Origin: JBPOFY01 sp049889815
Lineage (GTDB): Bacteria; Verrucomicrobiota; Verrucomicrobiia; Opitutales; Coraliomargaritaceae
Direction: 5' to 3'
Length of the DNA: 64,000 nt
Assembly (NCBI GenBank): GCA_049889815.1
Contig: JBMHCR010000021.1
Location: 62,001 to 126,000 of the forward strand
Of this stretch, positions 1 through 8,941 are shown piece after piece. The notes under the pieces were generated by a model. The model was given only the letters and a program-made list of their open reading frames with translations, made no database searches and was not told the DNA's origin. A program made the translations under genes and the position numbers. Every line of letters begins with the position of its first letter. Position 1 is the stretch's first letter.

Positions 1-2
1 TC

Positions 3-194
3 ACCTTTAGTTTCAGCCTGATAAGCACACTCATATGCTTGTGGCTGAACACGACTCTCGCATGGGGCGTCGCAATTGTCCTAACTGCAACGAGTCTCCT
101 GTATTTCTACAAGTCGCGCATCGAAACCGAATGCTACCGCGTCTTGGTCGATAGCAGCTTGTTATTGGGTGCGCTTCCCTTCGCTCTCAGTTGA
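3..194 (+). CDS. C-terminal fragment of an unidentified membrane protein
   Basis: An open frame enters from the left edge and ends at a TGA at 192-194, giving 63 residues. The peptide holds two hydrophobic stretches (around LISTLICLWL and VAIVLTATSLLYFY) followed by a short charged segment and a last hydrophobic run, so it looks like the end of an integral membrane protein. The start lies outside the window and the family cannot be named. It converges on the next gene, and the two 3' ends overlap by 8 bases. Real gene likely, function unknown. Confidence 0.5.
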   Translation, partial: TFSFSLISTLICLWLNTTLAWGVAIVLTATSLLYFYKSRIETECYRVLVDSSLLLGALPFALS

Positions 195-2181
195 TTTCCA
201 ATTCGCCCCGTTGCATACGCTGAAGAAGCTGAATCAATCCAGCGGAGTCATTCGTATTCACATTCAACGTGTAATCGACGGGAACGGTCATGTTCTCCTG
301 CTTGGACTCACCATAGAAAGCTAATATTATTGGGTTCGATGCCTTATCTTCGGGAAAAAATTTAATCTGAAAACGTTGTAGCTTCAAGTCCTCCAAGGCG
401 CGCTCTGCGAGTTGATACTGTTCATACGCAGGCGTTCCTTCTTCGAGTCCCTTCGTAAGTAGACCATTCAGGGAATACGATAAACGAGCACTAGATGATC
501 GATCCAAAGAAAGTTCACCACCGCCGACGAGCAAGCCGCTTTTTCCAATACCTAGAATCAGATTACCCGAAGCGGACCCCGAAAGCTCTCCTTCGAACTG
601 TGGGACAGCAGCAACGAGCTGGTCTAACTGTATCTGACTCAGCTTCAAATTAACCAAGGCCTGCTTGTCCTTCTCCCGAGTCCAAGAGAAACTCTCACCA
701 CTCACTTCTCCATCAAAAAGCCGAAAGCCGAAGTCGCTGAACTTTATGGTATCAAGACTATCCGCTTTTGCAGCTACTCGAAACTTGGAGATCTCAATTC
801 CGGCAAGATCCACCGCATCTGCCTCTATTACTGCGCTGCCGCTTCCCCCTTTACTCTGAACAAAACTGAACTTTGACTTTCCAGAAATGTCATCAATCCG
901 CAAGCTGCTGCTGGGCAACTCAAGCTCACTCAAAGACCACTCACTCGCCGCATCAACAGAGACCAATTCCCAAGCTAGCATGTCTAGTTGACTGTCAAGT
1001 TGTAATTTCGCCTTAAAATTCAAATCCAGCGGCACGAAATCTACATAAAAACTTTGTAATAAACTCGGCCGAATTTTATCCGTATTCAAACTCACGTTGA
1101 GCTGACCGAAGCCCTCGAAAAAGGAAGTATATCCGCGACTAATGAGCTCCAAGCGATCATTTCCAAGACTCATAACGACTTGTAGACTTTGATTTTCAAT
1201 GTGAACAAAAAGTTCTCCACTATCAAAGGTATCTACTCCCACGAGCATATTGTCGATTGGAGCTTTCAAATAGGCACGAAAGACTGAAGTACCGTCTGTC
1301 GCCAAACCGAAGGAAGTTGGTTGCATCGAAACTTTCGACCCATCCACAAAGCCCTCAATGGCGCCAAGATTGCCCAGGAGTGCACAATTAAACGTGTCAA
1401 GTGCAGATGCATTCCATCGAAAATAGCCTGAGGTTTCGAGAAAGGCGCCGCTTTCCAACGGATCGGCATCAACTTCGAAACTGTAGTTCAAAAGTATCGC
1501 GTTGAGCGCCTGCAATTCATTATCCAGCAAGCCAGACCAATCACGGGCGCTCCCAGAAAAGTCGATGGCAACCGAAGCACCCACAGGATCGATTTCAATC
1601 GTAAACATTCCGCCCAAACGCTCACCTTCAGCCCGAGCCGTGAGGACCAATAGTTTACTCGCATCTAATTCTCCGTCCAATGTTACTGAAGCGATAAACT
1701 GCTGGTCCTCTATCTTGACTTCCATAACAGTCACCGAAGCTTCTATGCTGCGCAAAGGACTCCCCTTTAATCGCTGCAACAACACCTCACAAAGGGCAGC
1801 TATCCGGCTTGGTGCCTCTCGCAGACCCTCTCCTACTGGTTGAGATAGAGTCTCCGTACGTGGTGGAAGCATAAGACTAATTTCTTCCGCATGTAGCTTT
1901 AAAGGCAGGCCATCTTTATACTGAAAGACGGACAACAATGGTGCGGAGATTGTCACATCGCGAACTTGTAGGTCCGCTTCTTGATACGCACTCACATGCA
2001 ATAGCAGACCGGCATCAAAGTCGTAACCGATTTCACGCACTTCGATCGAACCGCCCCTGTCTGCAACAATCTGATTCACTGAATACTCTAAAATCGAACC
2101 TGCCTTGTAGATTAACACGGCGACTGCCCCGACACCAAACAAACACACTATGAGGAAAAATTTTAGACAGCCGCTTCGCAT
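187..2181 (-). CDS. YdbH/AsmA-like envelope protein
   Basis: Large single-pass envelope protein. The preferred ATG at 2181 gives 664 residues beginning MRSGCLKFFLIVCLFGVG, an inner-membrane anchor; an upstream GTG at 2241 would add 20 residues before the anchor and is less likely. The rest is beta-rich, and the last ~200 residues (SGSASGNLILGIGKSG onward, ending near LIQLLQRMQRGELEIN) resemble the C-terminal domain of YdbH-type proteins. Those belong to the AsmA-like group thought to carry phospholipids between inner and outer membrane. This fits a diderm host. The role in this organism is inferred from family resemblance only. Confidence 0.6.
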   Translation of the reverse strand: MRSGCLKFFLIVCLFGVGAVAVLIYKAGSILEYSVNQIVADRGGSIEVREIGYDFDAGLLLHVSAYQEADLQVRDVTISAPLLSVFQYKDGLPLKLHAEEISLMLPPRTETLSQPVGEGLREAPSRIAALCEVLLQRLKGSPLRSIEASVTVMEVKIEDQQFIASVTLDGELDASKLLVLTARAEGERLGGMFTIEIDPVGASVAIDFSGSARDWSGLLDNELQALNAILLNYSFEVDADPLESGAFLETSGYFRWNASALDTFNCALLGNLGAIEGFVDGSKVSMQPTSFGLATDGTSVFRAYLKAPIDNMLVGVDTFDSGELFVHIENQSLQVVMSLGNDRLELISRGYTSFFEGFGQLNVSLNTDKIRPSLLQSFYVDFVPLDLNFKAKLQLDSQLDMLAWELVSVDAASEWSLSELELPSSSLRIDDISGKSKFSFVQSKGGSGSAVIEADAVDLAGIEISKFRVAAKADSLDTIKFSDFGFRLFDGEVSGESFSWTREKDKQALVNLKLSQIQLDQLVAAVPQFEGELSGSASGNLILGIGKSGLLVGGGELSLDRSSSARLSYSLNGLLTKGLEEGTPAYEQYQLAERALEDLKLQRFQIKFFPEDKASNPIILAFYGESKQENMTVPVDYTLNVNTNDSAGLIQLLQRMQRGELEIN

Positions 2182-2483
2182 ATCGTTTCTTGTCGAGCGT
2201 TGCTCGCTAGTTATGGGGCTTTGTAGATGATTCGCACACACGATATTAAATGTTCAGCGAAGCCTCTGACAAGTATTGAACACAACTGAAACTCTTTAAT
2301 AAGGCCTCTGAGATAACGGTGACTTTATTTGCAAGAATAATTGGCAATGCACAATTTGTCACACTGGTTATCAACAAAGCGCGAGACTAGGACTTACTAC
2401 TCAAAAGTAAAAACTAGACGCTACGTAAAAGTGGGCGCCCCTGCCGGCATAGTTGAAAGCTAAAAATCTCGCTAAATTAACAA
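2182..2483. other. Intergenic stretch, no gene seen
   Basis: About 300 bases between two minus-strand genes. No credible reading frame is visible. The octamer GCCTCTGA occurs twice (near 2262 and 2303) in an AT-rich stretch that may hold the promoter of the upstream-facing envelope gene. I see no strong terminator hairpin or RNA gene. Confidence 0.4.
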
Positions 2484-2864
2484 CTAAACCTGCTTGCGAA
2501 AGCTCGTCGGTGACAGACCGAAGTGCTTCTTAAAGCTGCTACTAAAATGCAGCGCATGACAGAAGCCCGTCAATGCTGCAATCGTCTCAATTGGCTCCTG
2601 TGAAAAGTTGAGCAAGGAGGGCTCTCGAAAAAGCGTACCCAGATGACGACGGCTCACCTTAAAGCAATCGGCAAGGCTCTTCGTGCCTATCGACTTGCGA
2701 AAGTTCTCACGCAGGTATTCCACGACATCCCGAATAATAGAATCCCTTACAGCAAGCGCATCGGTGCTTTCGCGAGCGGCAATCCCAGTCGGTGGTATCA
2801 AAACCAAGCGAATGCAGTCGATGCCCGTATCCTTCAGACATGCTTTACCCACATCCCCGCGCAT
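2484..2864 (-). pseudogene. Truncated AraC-family DNA-binding protein
   Basis: A 126-residue frame with the two helix-turn-helix elements of an AraC C-terminal domain: SLADCFKVSRRHLGTLF (first) and PIETIAALTGFCHALHFSSS followed by FKKHFGLSPTSFRK (second). The linker between them, normally about 30 residues with the GxSPxxYL and RLxxAxxLL elements, is reduced to about ten. The N-terminal sensor domain is reduced to about 45 residues without recognisable fold. I therefore read it as a decayed or strongly reduced regulator rather than a complete one. It lies directly upstream of and divergent to kdgK-eda, so an intact ancestor may have controlled ketodeoxygluconate use. A functional minimal regulator is not excluded. 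Confidence 0.55.
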
Positions 2865-2871
2865 TTTTATA

Positions 2872-2896
2872 AAAATTGAATGGTTTATGCAATTTC
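2872..2896. promoter_or_regulatory. Imperfect palindrome between araC remnant and kdgK
   Basis: AAAATTG at 2872-2878 and CAATTTC at 2890-2896 form an inverted repeat (6 of 7 bases) around an 11-base spacer, in the 99-bp divergent intergenic region just upstream of kdgK. It is a candidate operator for sugar-acid genes. No regulator can be assigned from sequence alone. Confidence 0.25.
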
Positions 2897-2963
2897 AATT
2901 ACAATAAAACCTTGCTAACTTGGAGCGCTTTTCTGAATAACCAACTCAAAACTGATTACTCCT

Positions 2964-4061
2964 ATGGCTATCGATATCAAACCAGCAGAATCTTGTGAAT
3001 ACGGCTGCATCTCTCTAGGTGAGGTGATGCTCCGCTTAGACCCGGGTGAGGGCCGTGTGCATACAACACGTCAGTTCACCGCCTGGGAGGGTGGCGGCGA
3101 ATACAACGTAACACGTGGCCTGCGTCGTTGCTTTGGTCTCAAGACTGCGGTAGTTACTGCATTTGCTGATAATCCAGTTGGCCGTCTCGTCGAAGACTTC
3201 ATCCTTCAGGGTGGCGTCGATACCCAGTTCATTAAATGGGTAGATTACGATGGCATCGGCCGCACCGTCCGTAACGGTATGAACTTTACCGAGCGCGGAT
3301 TCGGTATCCGTGGTGCCGTTGGTTGCCCAGACCGCGGCAACACCGCTGCGTCTCAACTCAAGGCGGGTGACATTGATTGGGAAGAAATCTTTGGTCAACG
3401 TGGCGCTCAATGGTTCCACACCGGTGGTATCTACGCTGCACTCAGCGCAACCACTCCAGACGTCGTGCTCGAAGCGGTTAAGGCTGCTAAGAAGCATGGT
3501 ACTATCGTCAGTTACGATCTCAACTACCGCCCTTCCCTTTGGAAAGACTTCGGTGGCCTCGAGAAGTGCCAGGAGGTGAACCGCGAAATCGCAAAGTATG
3601 TCGACGTAATGATCGGTAATGAAGAAGACTTCACTGCCTGCCTAGGCTTCGAAGTTGAAGGTGTCGATGAGAATATCTCTCACATCCCGGTCGAAGCGTT
3701 CAAGAACATGATCAAGACCGCGACCAAGGAGTTCCCAAACTTCAAGGCGACTGCAACCACACTGCGTGCGGTTAAGACTGCAACGGTCAACGACTGGGCA
3801 GCTATGGCATGGCACGATGGTGAGTTCTACGAGTCCATCCAGTTCCCGGGTCTTGAGATCCTCGACCGTGTTGGTGGTGGTGATAGCTTTGCTTCCGGTT
3901 TCATCTACGGTTTCCTCACAGAGAATGATCCTCAGGAAGCAGTCGACTACGGTTGCGTCCACGGCGCACTCGCAATGACCACTCCAGGCGACACCACAAT
4001 GGCATCGCTGAAAGAAGTTAAGAAGATCAAGAGCGGCGGCGGTGCACGTGTTGACCGCTAA
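2964..4061 (+). CDS. kdgK: 2-keto-3-deoxygluconate kinase (PfkB family)
   Basis: A 365-residue PfkB-family sugar kinase that phosphorylates 2-keto-3-deoxygluconate to KDPG with ATP. The N-terminal region has the substrate-side signature ISLGEVMLRLDPG and the glycine-rich WEGGGEYNVTRGLRR. The C-terminal signature DRVGGGDSFASGF carries the presumed catalytic base D307. The kinase is a little longer than the usual ~320 residues. The KDPG aldolase gene follows after 31 bases, so the pair performs the lower Entner-Doudoroff/uronate steps in the cytoplasm. PfkB paralogues use other sugars; the aldolase neighbour is the main reason for choosing KDG. Confidence 0.85.
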   Translation: MAIDIKPAESCEYGCISLGEVMLRLDPGEGRVHTTRQFTAWEGGGEYNVTRGLRRCFGLKTAVVTAFADNPVGRLVEDFILQGGVDTQFIKWVDYDGIGRTVRNGMNFTERGFGIRGAVGCPDRGNTAASQLKAGDIDWEEIFGQRGAQWFHTGGIYAALSATTPDVVLEAVKAAKKHGTIVSYDLNYRPSLWKDFGGLEKCQEVNREIAKYVDVMIGNEEDFTACLGFEVEGVDENISHIPVEAFKNMIKTATKEFPNFKATATTLRAVKTATVNDWAAMAWHDGEFYESIQFPGLEILDRVGGGDSFASGFIYGFLTENDPQEAVDYGCVHGALAMTTPGDTTMASLKEVKKIKSGGGARVDR

Positions 4062-4092
4062 TCCACTCTGTTAGCCATTTGCCATTTTTAAT

Positions 4093-4719
4093 ATGTCTGA
4101 ACTCGATAACTATCCCGTGATTCCAGTCATCGTGCTGGACAATGTAGACAATGCAGAACCGCTCACAGAGGCGTTGCTCAGAGGTGGCCTCAAAATCATC
4201 GAGGTTACTTTCCGCACCGCAGCGGCAGCCGACTCGATCGAGCGCATTGCCAATAAGTTTCCTGAAATGTTCGTTGGCGCGGGCACAGTCGTCACTCCTG
4301 AGCAAGCACAACGCGCTATCGACGCTGGTAGTAAATTCGGCTTGGCTCCGGGAACCGACATCGAAACGATCAACTTCTTCAAGGAGCGTAACATCCCGTT
4401 TATCCCGGGCACAATGACACCGTCTGATATTCAGACTGCGGTCAAGGCAGGTTGCCAGTACCTCAAGTTCTTCCCTGCAGGTCCTGCGGGAGGCCCCAAG
4501 ATGCTTAAGGCACTCTGTGCACCTTACGGTAATCTTGGCATCAAATTCTGCCCAACCGGCGGCGTTTCACTCAACAACATGAACGAATATCTTACAATTC
4601 CTGAGGTTTTCACAGTTGGTGGCTCATGGCTCGCGACAAAGGCACAGATTGCAAACGGCGAGTGGTCCACAATCACCGCACAGGTAAAGGAAGCGCTCGT
4701 AAAAGCTGCAGAAGCTTAA
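4093..4719 (+). CDS. eda: KDPG aldolase
   Basis: A 208-residue class I aldolase that splits 2-keto-3-deoxy-6-phosphogluconate into pyruvate and glyceraldehyde 3-phosphate. The family residues are present: E37 in IIEVTFRT, and the Schiff-base lysine K125 in YLKFFPAGPAGG. The TGGVSLNN loop that binds phosphate is also there. Length is normal for Eda. It is co-directional with kdgK and separated by a short gap, consistent with a two-gene catabolic operon for uronic acids or alginate/pectin breakdown products. 4-hydroxy-2-oxoglutarate cleavage is a usual side activity. Confidence 0.92.
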   Translation: MSELDNYPVIPVIVLDNVDNAEPLTEALLRGGLKIIEVTFRTAAAADSIERIANKFPEMFVGAGTVVTPEQAQRAIDAGSKFGLAPGTDIETINFFKERNIPFIPGTMTPSDIQTAVKAGCQYLKFFPAGPAGGPKMLKALCAPYGNLGIKFCPTGGVSLNNMNEYLTIPEVFTVGGSWLATKAQIANGEWSTITAQVKEALVKAAEA

Positions 4720-4732
4720 TTCTAAAGAGAGT

Positions 4733-5866
4733 TTATTCTTTAGCACCGAGGAGATCGCCAACGGTCTCCTCGATTTTTTTGGCGTCTTGGTAAGCACTCA
4801 AATAGCTCACAAAACTGTGCAAAAATTGATAGCTCTTCGCTTCTTCATCGAGTGCGATTTCAAAAACCGAACCAAGCGACTGTGCCACATTGAAATAAAG
4901 AGGATTCACAACCTCTAGGCGCAGGAAAATCAATTCCATGCGAGCCTTAACAGAAGTCCGCAGTGTTTCGTCGTCTCTAAGCTTCCACAGACTCCGTAGA
5001 TTTTCGTAGGACTCATTTGTCTCCGCAAAAGCTGAAAAATCAATCATCTGATCCAACCAAATACGCGAATCACTCATGGATTCAAAGAGCTCGTAATCGG
5101 TTGAAACCATATCCTCGCGTTCAGACTGCCACCATTGATCTAAGGTAAAATCACTCTCCGTATCTTCAACGGTCATGAGAAGACCAACTATTCCTGCTGA
5201 CGAGTCACCCCCCGAAATAGCATTCTCAATAATTACGCGAAGAGTTTTTCGATCGATAAGATTTCGTTGCAACGCATTGAAAAAATAATAAGCGTCATGA
5301 CTGAAGCTACCGCATAAATCGTCACTCAACCTCTCGCCCAAAAGCAGCTTGGCTTGCGTGCATTCCACAGCACTCGATTTCCCCAACTCTGGAATCAACA
5401 TGGATGGGCGCAAAGAATACAACGATTCCAGTGCGAGGGCGTGAACCGGCCACGCTTTAATCTTCGGTGGAGCTGTTGGTCCATATTGGTAGATCGCGTA
5501 ACGGGTCAGAAACGCCTGCGTAATCGCGTAAGAGGCCTGTTCAAGTGAAAGCTCCTCGTTCCAGCGAAAATCCAGACGCACGGTCCCCTGCTCTCCCAAG
5601 GACAGCAGTGAACTGCCCTCGAAACTGGCATTCTTTTCGGGACGCAGGGTGATCAATATTGGCTGCGGAAACCGAACACCGTTATTCGGTAGAAAGGCAT
5701 TACACATCTCTGCAATGTGCTCTGCTAAATCGCTTACGTAGGAAACGGAGCGCGCTTGGATACCGACAATTTCGAAGTGATTGGTTTCAGCTGAAACAAG
5801 CCTCACGGCATGACTCGTGAGTGGACACACGGAAATCACAAGAAAGAGGAATCTAGAAAAAATCAT
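4733..5866 (-). CDS. Exported protein of unknown function
   Basis: A 377-residue protein with an N-terminal signal peptide (MIFSRFLFLVISVCPLTSHA) predicted to be cleaved after SHA. The mature part shows no catalytic motif I recognise. It has an alternating polar/helical composition and a segment (SYVSDLAEHIAEMCNAFLP) recalling exported verrucomicrobial proteins of unknown function. It converges on eda, with only 13 bases between stops. Probably periplasmic or outer-membrane-associated. I do not assign a function. Confidence 0.55.
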   Translation of the reverse strand: MIFSRFLFLVISVCPLTSHAVRLVSAETNHFEIVGIQARSVSYVSDLAEHIAEMCNAFLPNNGVRFPQPILITLRPEKNASFEGSSLLSLGEQGTVRLDFRWNEELSLEQASYAITQAFLTRYAIYQYGPTAPPKIKAWPVHALALESLYSLRPSMLIPELGKSSAVECTQAKLLLGERLSDDLCGSFSHDAYYFFNALQRNLIDRKTLRVIIENAISGGDSSAGIVGLLMTVEDTESDFTLDQWWQSEREDMVSTDYELFESMSDSRIWLDQMIDFSAFAETNESYENLRSLWKLRDDETLRTSVKARMELIFLRLEVVNPLYFNVAQSLGSVFEIALDEEAKSYQFLHSFVSYLSAYQDAKKIEETVGDLLGAKE

Positions 5867-6126
5867 TATAAGATACCAAATACTAAGAAAATACTATCCG
5901 TAGATTTCCATCGGAAGTCTCAATGCTTTCAATACTATTCCATGCCTCCCTGTTCGCGCCCTACTCATCTAGAGCCAAGTAAGCTTTTAGTAAAGTTTGA
6001 ATCACCGCTTGCCCAAGAAAATCCACGAACGGCACCCAACAAGGTATTAAAAAGCCCGTTGAAATACATGCCAGCTACAGACAGACCTTTAGGTTTCTTC
6101 CTTTTTGAGGCATACATAATGAATGA

Positions 6127-6735
6127 TCACAGGAGCGATGGACGCGCACGCTCGATTGCACGAAAACACAAGCTCGTATGAGCAATCAACATGAGGAAGC
6201 CGAAGAAAACAGCAAATCCATAAAAAGGTATCGAAAATGCGAATACACCTAGAAAAACAAAAGCGGGAATGATAAAGCGTGGCATTCCCAAATAGGTCAT
6301 CCGCACAATAAGAGGCACATCTAGCAGTTCCTTAAAATCGGAACACATTTGCAGGCGATACAGAGCAGAGCAGAACAGGATCGAAGAAATCAAAAATGTG
6401 ACGGACAGAGTAATGTAAGCAACGGCACCGAGGCCAATTGCGCTCAAAAGCCAAGATAGACCCGCCATCAATAAAATCGGCAGTAACCAGTAGCAGTGCC
6501 AGACAACCGCAAAGCGCAAGCCATCCATAAAGAGCCCCTGCCAGTCGTCCCACGCCAGCAAGGTAACTTGTCCGGAATTACGGATGGCACGTGAGAATCG
6601 ATAAAGATATCCGAACGCAAAAAAATTCACTACTGGAATGAAAGAGAGCAGCCCCCCAATCAACAACTTGAGCCAGAAACCCGGTTGGCGGATCAGGCGC
6701 ATAACACCTTCTTCAAAAATAGGCATTCCCTTCAT
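6127..6735 (-). CDS. DUF4013 multi-pass membrane protein
   Basis: About 202 residues from the ATG at 6735; a TTG at 6753 would add six residues. The sequence follows the DUF4013 pattern: a helix with LKLLIGGLLSFIPVVNFFAFGYLYRFSR, the acidic LLAWDDWQGLFMDGLRF, and then four further hydrophobic segments. Members of the family are inner-membrane proteins without known function. It faces away from the polyprenyl synthase gene, with only about 26 bases between the start codons, so the two promoters must overlap the neighbouring coding regions. Confidence 0.65.
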   Translation of the reverse strand: MKGMPIFEEGVMRLIRQPGFWLKLLIGGLLSFIPVVNFFAFGYLYRFSRAIRNSGQVTLLAWDDWQGLFMDGLRFAVVWHCYWLLPILLMAGLSWLLSAIGLGAVAYITLSVTFLISSILFCSALYRLQMCSDFKELLDVPLIVRMTYLGMPRFIIPAFVFLGVFAFSIPFYGFAVFFGFLMLIAHTSLCFRAIERARPSLL

Positions 6736-6761
6736 AAAAAAAACCCTATACAACTATCGCA

Positions 6762-7646
6762 GTGAATCAGTCATTGAAAGGAAAATTACGTGAATATCAG
6801 CAGCATGTCGAATCGGCAATTGATGAGTGGCTGCCGTCTGTTGACGCGCGTCCAGTAAAGCTACACAAGGCGATACGCTACTCAATGGAGGCCGGCGGCA
6901 AACGCATCCGTCCGTTATTGATGTTGGCTGCAAGCGAGCTTTTCCCTGCGAGCTCAAACCCGACCGCTGCTGCTGTTGCGATTGAGTGCCTCCATACCTA
7001 TACGCTGATCCATGACGACCTCCCCTCGATTGACGATAGCGATCTACGTCGTGGACGCCCTTCCTGTCATGCACAATTCGACGAGGCAACCGCGATACTC
7101 GCCGGCGACGCTCTTCTGACCTACGCATTTCAGTTGCTCTCAAAGGCTTACGCTAATGATCCCGCCCTCGCCTGCGGACTGATCAGAGACCTCGCGGATG
7201 CCAGCGGCAGCAAACGACTCATCGGTGGCCAGATGGAAGATGTCGACAACGAGGGCAAACCCATTGACGCCGAAATGCTCAAGTTCATTCACGAGAATAA
7301 GACTGGCGCCCTCCTCACGGCAGCACTCACCATGGGTCTACGATTCTGCAATCCCAACGACGATCAACTCAAACAGATCAGTGAAGTCGGCCACCACATA
7401 GGCATGACCTATCAAATCGTTGACGACATCCTCGATGCTACCTCGAGTGCCGAGCTTATAGGTAAACCTGTGGGTAATGACAGTGCAGCTGAAAAGAGCA
7501 CCTATGTGGCCCTATATGGAATCGAGGGCGCATACACCGAAGCGAAACATCACACGGAAGCAGCAGTTTCAGCAGCAAAAAACCTCCGTGGTAACAACGA
7601 ATTTTTAATTGGGCTTATCGAAGAGCTCAGCTCACGCGTTAATTAG
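6762..7646 (+). CDS. ispA: Short-chain polyprenyl (farnesyl) diphosphate synthase
   Basis: A 294-residue all-helical prenyltransferase that condenses isopentenyl diphosphate with allylic diphosphates. The first aspartate-rich motif DDLPSIDD starts at D85 and the second is DDILD in the C-terminal half. GGKRIRPLL and the GQMEDV segment are also typical. The start is GTG at 6762; the next residues align with the usual N-terminus of farnesyl diphosphate synthases (LREYQQHVESAIDEWLP). The small residues before the first Asp motif suit a C15 product, although geranyl or C20 products cannot be ruled out. Confidence 0.85.
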   Translation: MNQSLKGKLREYQQHVESAIDEWLPSVDARPVKLHKAIRYSMEAGGKRIRPLLMLAASELFPASSNPTAAAVAIECLHTYTLIHDDLPSIDDSDLRRGRPSCHAQFDEATAILAGDALLTYAFQLLSKAYANDPALACGLIRDLADASGSKRLIGGQMEDVDNEGKPIDAEMLKFIHENKTGALLTAALTMGLRFCNPNDDQLKQISEVGHHIGMTYQIVDDILDATSSAELIGKPVGNDSAAEKSTYVALYGIEGAYTEAKHHTEAAVSAAKNLRGNNEFLIGLIEELSSRVN

Positions 7647-8221
7647 TTATTCACGGGCGGCGCCACTGGCTGTAATTCGCCCACAAAAATCTGCTGATAA
7701 ATTTTATTTTTAGGCGGATCTAAATTTTTTATGAGAAACTCACTTTTCTTTACCTCGTAAGGTCCGTAGCGATAACTCGCCGCTAACAGTGGATAGCTAA
7801 ATACTTCGTTCTCCTCCAAATAGCCTCGGCAATAATCCAGATAATCGATAGCGACAGTAACATTCGTCTTCCAATCCCACGCATTCCTGTAAGGTAGATT
7901 AGACACCTGCTGCCAAGCAAGTCGCGTTATTTGCATCATACCGCGCGCAACTGAAGTTCGAGCATGTGCATTCAAACTGCTCTCCGCCCAGGCGATCGCG
8001 TAAACAAACTCAGCATCGAGCTCTGCCCTCGATGCCTCTTGTTGAATGAACGCCCAGACCTCCCCAGAAGGTATTTTCTCGGTATGACTGCCTACCGTCT
8101 GTGCCAATAGAATGGCGAGAAAACTGAGCCCAACGCCTAGACCAGCGGCGACAATTAAAACAGATTTTTCGTTCTTTCGATATTCAAGATAAGGCACGAC
8201 GACCAGACTGCACAGCCGCAC
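7643..8221 (-). CDS. Membrane-anchored lytic transglycosylase (SLT domain)
   Basis: A 192-residue protein with an N-terminal membrane anchor (about residues 21-43) and a soluble-lytic-transglycosylase domain. The catalytic glutamate is E80 in IAWAESSLN. The GMMQ motif and the AASYRYGPYEV element, which corresponds to the family AxxYNxG motif, follow. It cleaves the MurNAc-GlcNAc bond of peptidoglycan in the periplasm. The start is a GTG at 8221; an internal GTG eight codons in is an alternative. The stop overlaps the end of the convergent ispA by four bases. Confidence 0.8.
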   Translation of the reverse strand: MRLCSLVVVPYLEYRKNEKSVLIVAAGLGVGLSFLAILLAQTVGSHTEKIPSGEVWAFIQQEASRAELDAEFVYAIAWAESSLNAHARTSVARGMMQITRLAWQQVSNLPYRNAWDWKTNVTVAIDYLDYCRGYLEENEVFSYPLLAASYRYGPYEVKKSEFLIKNLDPPKNKIYQQIFVGELQPVAPPVNN

Positions 8222-8249
8222 ATGGTTTACAATTCTGAAGCCCGAGAAA

Positions 8250-8894
8250 TCACTTCTTCATCCAACCAATATTAATGGTCGGCGATTTCTTATCTTTTTT
8301 CTTTTTTGGAAGTTGGGCATTTATCCACTGAAGAATCGGACCGCGGCCTTTTTTGGTCTTCGCGGAGCAGTGATAAAACTTCTTCGGCTCCAAGCCCCAG
8401 TCTTCGCACTGCTCCATGAACAAGCCCGAGTGATTCTGCACCTTAGCATCCGAACTGCGATCGGTCTTGGTAAAGATAATTGAATATGGCAGCTCACAGC
8501 CTTGCAGCCACTCGGCAAATGCGAGGTCGCCACCTAAAGGTTCGAGCTGTGAGTCCACCAACAGGAAAACGTGTTTCAGATTTTCACGACCGTTTAAATA
8601 CTCGCTTACATGCACATTAAAGTCATGCTGCTTTTTCTTGGAAAGCTTCGCATAACCATAGCCCGGTAAATCCACCAGCGTCCATGCCTCATTGATGCGA
8701 AACAGATTAATCAACTTCGTTTTACCGGGAGTGCCCGAAGTTTTCGCGAGCTGTTTGCGTTCCGTCAGCAGATTGATCAACGACGACTTGCCGACATTCG
8801 AGCGACCGACGAAGGCATACTCAGGCAAGTTCGACGGCGGGCATGACTCGAGATCGACTGCACTTAAGATAAATCTGGCGGACTCTATTTTCAT
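8250..8894 (-). CDS. engB: Ribosome biogenesis GTPase EngB/YsxC
   Basis: A 214-residue TRAFAC-class GTPase used in late 50S subunit assembly. G1 is GRSNVGKSS, G3 is DLPGYGYAKLS, and G4 is FTKTDRSS. The G2 threonines lie in KTSGTPGKTKLINLF, the characteristic EngB switch I. A lysine-rich tail (PKKKKDKKSP) closes the protein. Length and motif order match the family. It lies upstream of the transglycosylase on the same strand, with 28 bases between them. Confidence 0.93.
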   Translation of the reverse strand: MKIESARFILSAVDLESCPPSNLPEYAFVGRSNVGKSSLINLLTERKQLAKTSGTPGKTKLINLFRINEAWTLVDLPGYGYAKLSKKKQHDFNVHVSEYLNGRENLKHVFLLVDSQLEPLGGDLAFAEWLQGCELPYSIIFTKTDRSSDAKVQNHSGLFMEQCEDWGLEPKKFYHCSAKTKKGRGPILQWINAQLPKKKKDKKSPTINIGWMKK

Positions 8895-8941
8895 TAAGGC
8901 GGAAAGGTTCTATTGTTTGAGATGCTTGATCGACTCAAAAG

